Part shown: positions 59,898 to 64,000 of the stretch, one piece after another
Layout: the number at the start of each line of letters is the position of its first letter
Numbering within the stretch: the stretch's first letter is position 1
From: Lachnospiraceae bacterium
GTDB taxonomy: Bacteria; Bacillota; Clostridia; Lachnospirales; Lachnospiraceae
Direction: 5' to 3'
NCBI GenBank assembly: GCA_030523275.1
Contig: JAUNIX010000005.1
Location: forward strand, 44,353-108,352
Length of the DNA: 64,000 nt
Notes under the pieces: generated by a model
What the model was told of the DNA's origin: nothing
The model's database searches: none
Seen by the model: only the letters and a program-made list of their open reading frames with translations
Position numbers and translations under genes: made by a program

Positions 59898-61739
59898 ATG
59901 GTAAAAAACGAAATACGGTATAAAAAAAGATTTGAAAAATATTATGATGAATTAAAATGGCTTTACACAGAATTGTATCATAATGATTCCATGTTTGCGG
60001 AATTATGTGAGAACATGAAATTATTCTATGATAAACGTAAAGAAGAATTGAAGACAATCGATCATGTAAGAGAACAAGAACCTGATTGGTATAAAAGTAA
60101 TGAGATGCTCGGCATGATGTTTTATATAGATAACTTTGCAGGCAACATGAAAGGCGTAGAGGAAAAGCTGGATTACATTGAAAAATGTAATATAAATTAT
60201 ATTCATTTAATGCCGTTCCTCGATACGGTAGAAGGACGTTCTGATGGTGGATATGCGGTGGCTGATTTTCGTAAAGTGCGTTCAGATTTGGGAACAATGG
60301 AAGATTTAGAAAATCTAACCACGGCTTGTCATAAAAAACAGATTAATATATGTATGGATTTTGTTATGAATCATACTTCGGAAGATCATGAGTGGGCGAA
60401 AAAAGCGCGTCAGGGTGATGGGGAGTATATGAGTCGTTATTTCTTTTTTAAAGATTTTGAAGAACCGGCTCAGTATGAAAGAACAGTTCCCCAAGTATTT
60501 CCAACAACTGCTCCAGGTAATTTTACATGGTTGCCAGAGGCAGAACATTTTGTAATGACCTCCTTTTATCCCTATCAATGGGACTTAAATTATAGAAACC
60601 CTCGTGTATTTAATGAAATGATGTATAATTTTTTGTTTTTGGCCAACAAAGGAATTGATATTATTCGCATCGATGCCGTTCCATATATATGGAAAGAATT
60701 AAATACACCATGCAGAAATCTCCCTCAGGTGCATACAATTGTGCGCATGATGCGAATAATCAGTGAGATTGTATGTCCGGGAATTCTGCTATTGGGTGAG
60801 GTAGTCATGGAACCAGAAAAAGTAGTTCCATATTTTGGAACTGTAGAAAAACCAGAATGTCATATGTTGTATAATGTAACGACAATGGCAACTACATGGC
60901 ATACAGTAGCAACAAGAGATGTTCGTTTATTAAAGCAACAGCTTGATATTGTAAATCAACTTCCAAAAGAATACGTGTTTTTGAACTATCTTCGTTGCCA
61001 TGATGATATAGGATGGGGATTGGATTATTCGTCATTACAGCGGGAAGGAATGGAAGAACGATCACATAAGTACTATTTAAATGAATACTTCCAGGGATAT
61101 GCAGGTGATAGTAATAGTCGTGGCGAATTATATAATGCTGATCCAATAACTGGAGATGCGAGATTTTGTGCAACGACGGCCTCTATGTGTGGTATAGAAA
61201 AGGCTGGGTTTGAACAAAACGAAGTGGCAATGCAGAAAGCGATACAATTAGACGTTATGTTACACGCATATATGTTTATGCAATCAGGAATTCCTGTTAT
61301 TTATAGTGGTGATGAAGTTGGTCAGGTAAATGACTATTCCTATAAACAGGATCCACATAAAGCGGATGATTCTCGTTATATTCACAGAGGTAAAATGGAT
61401 TGGAAAGCGGCTGCACAAATTGATGATAAAACAACCGTGTCTGGAAATTTATTTATGAGACTGGACAAACTAGAGAAAATACGTAAATCAGAGCGTGCTT
61501 TTGTATCGAATGCAGATACGTGGACAATTGAAACTTATGAACCGTCTGTTTTATGTATAGGAAGATATTATGATGGTCAGAAAATTCTCGGCTTATTTAA
61601 TTTTAGTGAATATGATAAGACTGCATGGATTAATGAAACAGATGGAAAATACCAGGATATATTATCTGGAAAAATGATGGAAGCAGCTGGTGTTGATATT
61701 CCAGCATATGGATTTTATTGGTTAAAAAAAGAGTTTTAG
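59898..61739 (+). CDS. Amylosucrase-like GH13 enzyme
   Basis: The 613-residue protein follows amylosucrase (GH13_4) along its length: an N-terminal helical domain, then FYIDNFAGNMKGVEEKLDYIEKCNINYIHLMPFLDTVEGRSDGGYAVADFR, QYERTVPQVFP, nucleophile Asp259 in IIRIDAVPYIW, acid/base Glu301 in LLGEVVMEPEKVV, Asp369 in RCHDDIGW, and DEVGQVNDYSYKQDPHKADDSRYIHRGKMDW. Amylosucrase moves the glucose of sucrose onto alpha-glucan and frees fructose. In a PTS operon it would meet sucrose 6-phosphate unless that is dephosphorylated. AGGTGG supports the ATG at 59898. Confidence 0.9.
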   Translation: MVKNEIRYKKRFEKYYDELKWLYTELYHNDSMFAELCENMKLFYDKRKEELKTIDHVREQEPDWYKSNEMLGMMFYIDNFAGNMKGVEEKLDYIEKCNINYIHLMPFLDTVEGRSDGGYAVADFRKVRSDLGTMEDLENLTTACHKKQINICMDFVMNHTSEDHEWAKKARQGDGEYMSRYFFFKDFEEPAQYERTVPQVFPTTAPGNFTWLPEAEHFVMTSFYPYQWDLNYRNPRVFNEMMYNFLFLANKGIDIIRIDAVPYIWKELNTPCRNLPQVHTIVRMMRIISEIVCPGILLLGEVVMEPEKVVPYFGTVEKPECHMLYNVTTMATTWHTVATRDVRLLKQQLDIVNQLPKEYVFLNYLRCHDDIGWGLDYSSLQREGMEERSHKYYLNEYFQGYAGDSNSRGELYNADPITGDARFCATTASMCGIEKAGFEQNEVAMQKAIQLDVMLHAYMFMQSGIPVIYSGDEVGQVNDYSYKQDPHKADDSRYIHRGKMDWKAAAQIDDKTTVSGNLFMRLDKLEKIRKSERAFVSNADTWTIETYEPSVLCIGRYYDGQKILGLFNFSEYDKTAWINETDGKYQDILSGKMMEAAGVDIPAYGFYWLKKEF

Positions 61740-61755
61740 AATAGGGGAATATGTT

Positions 61756-62709
61756 ATGAAAAAATATGATGTAACTGCTTTGGGAGAATTATTAATTGAT
61801 TTCACAGAAAGTGGAACAAGTGCGCAAGGGAATCCGATTCTAGAAGCAAATCCTGGTGGAGCACCTTGCAATGTACTTTCTATGTTGAATCGTTTGGGTC
61901 ATAAAACAGCATTTATTGGTAAAATTGGACAGGACATGTTTGGAACACAATTAGAAGGAGCTTTATTAGAAGTCGGAATTGAGACTAGAGGATTGAAAAA
62001 AGATGATAAAGTTCATACAACACTAGCGTTTGTTCAAACATTAGAAGATGGAGACAGAGAGTTTTCTTTTTATCGTAATCCTGGTGCTGATATGATGTTG
62101 ACGGAAGAAGAATTGGATGAAGATTTAATTAGAGATAGTAAGATATTTCATTTTGGATCTTTATCCATGACAGATGAACCATCTAAGTCAGCAACTAAGA
62201 AGGCGATTGATATTGCCGAAAAATCAGGTGCAATTATGTCGTTTGATCCTAACTTAAGAGAACCTTTATGGGAATCTTTAGATGACGCTTATAGGGAAAT
62301 CGATTATGGGTTAAAGCATTGCCAGGTTTTAAAAATTTCAGATAATGAGATTCAATGGTTTACTGGAAAAAATGATTTTGATGAAGGCATTGCAATCTTA
62401 AAAGCAAAATATGATATTCCTTTAATTCTATTATCTATGGGGAAATATGGAAGTCGTGCTTATACAAATGATGATTGTGTGGAAGTACCTGCATTTATCC
62501 AGGAAAATACGATTGAAACAACAGGAGCGGGCGATACGTTTGGAGCATGTATTCTTCGTTATATTCTGGAACATGGATGGAAAAAATATAATGAAGGAGA
62601 ATTGAAGGATATGCTGACATTTGCTAATGCAGCGGCATCGATTGTTACAACAAGAAAAGGTGCACTTCGGGTAATGCCGGCAAAAGAGGAAGTTGAAATT
62701 TTACTATAG
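61756..62709 (+). CDS. scrK: Fructokinase (PfkB family)
   Basis: The 317-residue PfkB sugar kinase has the substrate-binding PGGAPCNVLSMLNRLGHKTAFIGKIG and the catalytic C-terminal motif ETTGAGDTFGACIL (anion hole and base Asp). Similarity to bacterial fructokinases is strong (VTALGELLIDFTESG). It would phosphorylate fructose released from sucrose. It lies 16 bases after the amylosucrase-like gene. Confidence 0.93.
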   Translation: MKKYDVTALGELLIDFTESGTSAQGNPILEANPGGAPCNVLSMLNRLGHKTAFIGKIGQDMFGTQLEGALLEVGIETRGLKKDDKVHTTLAFVQTLEDGDREFSFYRNPGADMMLTEEELDEDLIRDSKIFHFGSLSMTDEPSKSATKKAIDIAEKSGAIMSFDPNLREPLWESLDDAYREIDYGLKHCQVLKISDNEIQWFTGKNDFDEGIAILKAKYDIPLILLSMGKYGSRAYTNDDCVEVPAFIQENTIETTGAGDTFGACILRYILEHGWKKYNEGELKDMLTFANAAASIVTTRKGALRVMPAKEEVEILL

Positions 62710-62755
62710 AAATTTGATATATATTTGTAGTATACTAAAATAGTATGACAGTAAG

Positions 62756-62783
62756 GGCGGTGTCAGTAATACACCGCCTTTTT
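62756..62783 (+). terminator. Terminator between fructokinase and regulator genes
   Basis: GGCGGTGT (62756-62763) pairs exactly with ACACCGCC (62771-62778), followed by TTTTT. Confidence 0.93.
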
Positions 62784-62835
62784 AGTATTGAGATGATATC
62801 AGTGATATTGTTGGTGTGATTAAAGGAGTAATGAT

Positions 62836-63819
62836 ATGAATATTGCAGATATAGCAAAACTTGCTGGGGTGTCCAGTGCTGCTGTTTCCCGTTATTTTAA
62901 TAAGGGATATATATCGAAAGAAAAAAAAGCTGCGATACAGAAAGTGGTAGAAGAAACAGGATATCGCCCTTCTGTTCAGGCTCAGACACTGCGCACGAAA
63001 AAGACGAAGATGATTGGATTAATTCTTCCAAGAATCAATTCCGCAGCTATGGCAAGTGTTGTGGAAGGAATTTTATCTGTCCTTGATCAGAATGATTATC
63101 GTGTATTATTGGCAAATACTCAAAATAATCTGAAAAAAGAGTTAGAATATTTGGATGTTTTTTCACAAAAACAGGTAGATGGTATTATATTTGTTGGGAC
63201 TGTATTTACAACAAAACATAAGAAAGCATTGGAAAATCTAAAAATACCAATTGTGATTGTAGGGCAACGATTAAATGGATACTATTGTGTGTATCATGAT
63301 GACTATTATGCTGCTTATGATCTTACAAAAATGATGATTGATAAAGGAAGAAAAAACCTTGGGTTTATTGGAGTGTTAGAATTGGATGAGGCTGCTGGTA
63401 TGGAAAGAAGAAAAGGTTTCCTACATGCAATAGAGGATTTTAATCTGGTTGGGCTCGAAAAACATTACGAAATTGCTAATTTTACGATAGAATCTGGTTA
63501 CGAAAAAGCAAAAGTAATGATGGAAAAATTTCCAGATATTGATGGACTTGTCTGTGCAACCGATGCCATTGCGATTGGAGCTATGAAGTACTTAAAAGAA
63601 CAGAGAGTTCGTATACCGGAAGATATCATGCTCACCGGACAGGGAGATAGTGATATGTCAGAGGTTACAACTCCATCATTGACAACGGTACATTTTTCTT
63701 ATGAACAAAGTGGAATTTTATCTGCCAATATGATTATGGATTTGGTAAGTAAAAGAGAAGTTACTATTAAAGAAGTAAAATTAAATTATCGTATTGTAAA
63801 ACGAGAGTCAACTATGTAA
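62836..63819 (+). CDS. scrR: LacI-family sucrose operon repressor (ScrR-like)
   Basis: The 327-residue protein begins MNIADIAKLAGVSSAAVSRYFNKGYISKEKKAAIQKVVEETGYRPS, a LacI helix-turn-helix and hinge, then a sugar-binding sensor (MIGLILPRINSAAMASVVEGIL; VDGIIFVGT; LTGQGDSDMSEVTTPSLTTVHF). Position after the sucrose genes and the GAAATCGATTTC palindromes ahead of the PTS gene point to ScrR. A terminator separates it from fructokinase, so it is partly independent. AAAGGAG precedes the ATG. Confidence 0.9.
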   Translation: MNIADIAKLAGVSSAAVSRYFNKGYISKEKKAAIQKVVEETGYRPSVQAQTLRTKKTKMIGLILPRINSAAMASVVEGILSVLDQNDYRVLLANTQNNLKKELEYLDVFSQKQVDGIIFVGTVFTTKHKKALENLKIPIVIVGQRLNGYYCVYHDDYYAAYDLTKMMIDKGRKNLGFIGVLELDEAAGMERRKGFLHAIEDFNLVGLEKHYEIANFTIESGYEKAKVMMEKFPDIDGLVCATDAIAIGAMKYLKEQRVRIPEDIMLTGQGDSDMSEVTTPSLTTVHFSYEQSGILSANMIMDLVSKREVTIKEVKLNYRIVKRESTM

Positions 63820-63858
63820 ACAAATCAATGACGGAACGATAATATCATTGAATAAAAG

Positions 63859-63923
63859 AGAATCTTATGTAGAAATACATAGGTTCTTTTTTATGTTATA
63901 GGAGATTTCCTATAACATAAAAA
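63859..63923. terminator. Terminator fused to 36-bp palindrome, element copy D
   Basis: AGAATCTTATGTA and TACATAGGTTCT arms (about 63859-63886) followed by T residues form a terminator. The T run opens a 36-bp palindrome (63888-63923; one mismatch) with TTATAGGAGATTTCCTATAA at its centre, nearly the same sequence as 42191-42226 and in the same arrangement behind a terminator. Confidence 0.85.
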
Positions 63924-63944
63924 TATATAGCAAACGTTAAAGTC

Positions 63945-63973
63945 TTGACAACTGGTGTTTTTTATCATATTAT
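63945..63973 (+). promoter_or_regulatory. Promoter pointing out of the window
   Basis: TTGACA (63945-63950) and TATTAT (63968-63973) are 17 bases apart; the gene that it serves would lie beyond position 64000. Confidence 0.65.
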
Positions 63974-64000
63974 AAAAATATAATATATATAAATATTTTA

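Overview
The window is low-GC (roughly one-third G+C), densely packed DNA, mostly coding on the + strand, with strong AAGGAGG-type ribosome binding sites and intrinsic terminators. The gene families (flavodiiron protein, glycyl radical enzyme with activase, Bce-type peptide sensing, type I-B-like CRISPR, GluMal-type PTS, VanZ, DegV, YitT proteins) point to an anaerobic Firmicute, most likely a gut Lachnospiraceae-type Clostridium relative. This placement rests on gene content and style, not on a marker gene. I could run no searches, so family names come from motifs that I can read in the translations.

Layout. 1-2040: end of a cas operon (cas1 3' end, cas2), a leader, and a CRISPR array of 19 repeats and 18 spacers. 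2041-5346: a guanine-type purine riboswitch with an elaborate expression platform ahead of an FAD oxidoreductase, signal peptidase I and xanthine phosphoribosyltransferase. 5624-10357: an acyl-CoA dehydrogenase / ETF-alpha / rubredoxin triple fusion followed by a flavodiiron oxygen reductase, then a convergent Lon-like AAA+ protein without a protease domain. 10.5-15.2 kb: a BceRS-BceAB peptide-antibiotic sensing and resistance module with a recognisable operator. 15.2-16.9 kb: a CIRCE-controlled small heat-shock protein and J-protein. 17.0-19.1 kb: small membrane proteins, a YaiI/YqxD protein and a deformylase-like protein. 19.1-20.8 kb: a decayed patch with a gene fragment, a two-repeat CRISPR relic of another repeat family, and a HipA-like kinase broken by three single-base indels. 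20.8-27 kb: AAA ATPase, MerR regulator, and a TetR-controlled heterodimeric ABC exporter. 27-31.3 kb: DeoR regulator, glycyl radical activase and glycyl radical enzyme. 31.4-34.3 kb: small metabolic and membrane genes and a MarR regulator with its target transporter.

34.4-34.8 kb holds what I consider the most interesting locus: a 38-codon amphipathic peptide gene with a structured 5' UTR, facing a convergent promoter for a short antisense RNA across a shared bidirectional terminator. Short direct repeats would let the antisense RNA pair with the ribosome binding site. This is the architecture of an Fst/par-type type I toxin-antitoxin system. An IS transposase fragment lies next to it, between 34-bp direct repeats that each contain the antisense promoter.

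35-48.7 kb is ordinary housekeeping and accessory content (VanZ, ACT, DegV, HD, YitT, CobW-like, thioesterase, VOC, RtcB, HAD, Gfo/Idh, GNAT, a possible Ntn hydrolase, NCS2 permease, Rrf2).

48.8-63.8 kb is a carbohydrate island. A maltose cluster (LacI regulator; PTS with IIA-IIC-IIB order; a MapP-like EEP phosphatase; MalQ; GlgB) would import maltose as a phosphate ester, remove the phosphate and feed maltose into alpha-glucan synthesis. A sucrose cluster (PTS IIBCA, GH13 amylosucrase-like enzyme, fructokinase, LacI regulator) has no GH32 sucrose-6-phosphate hydrolase, but a HAD phosphatase under a perfect cre-like site sits directly upstream. The two clusters may therefore use the same logic: PTS import, dephosphorylation, then transglucosylation into glycogen-like polymer. 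Related 36-bp palindromes recur in several intergenic gaps.
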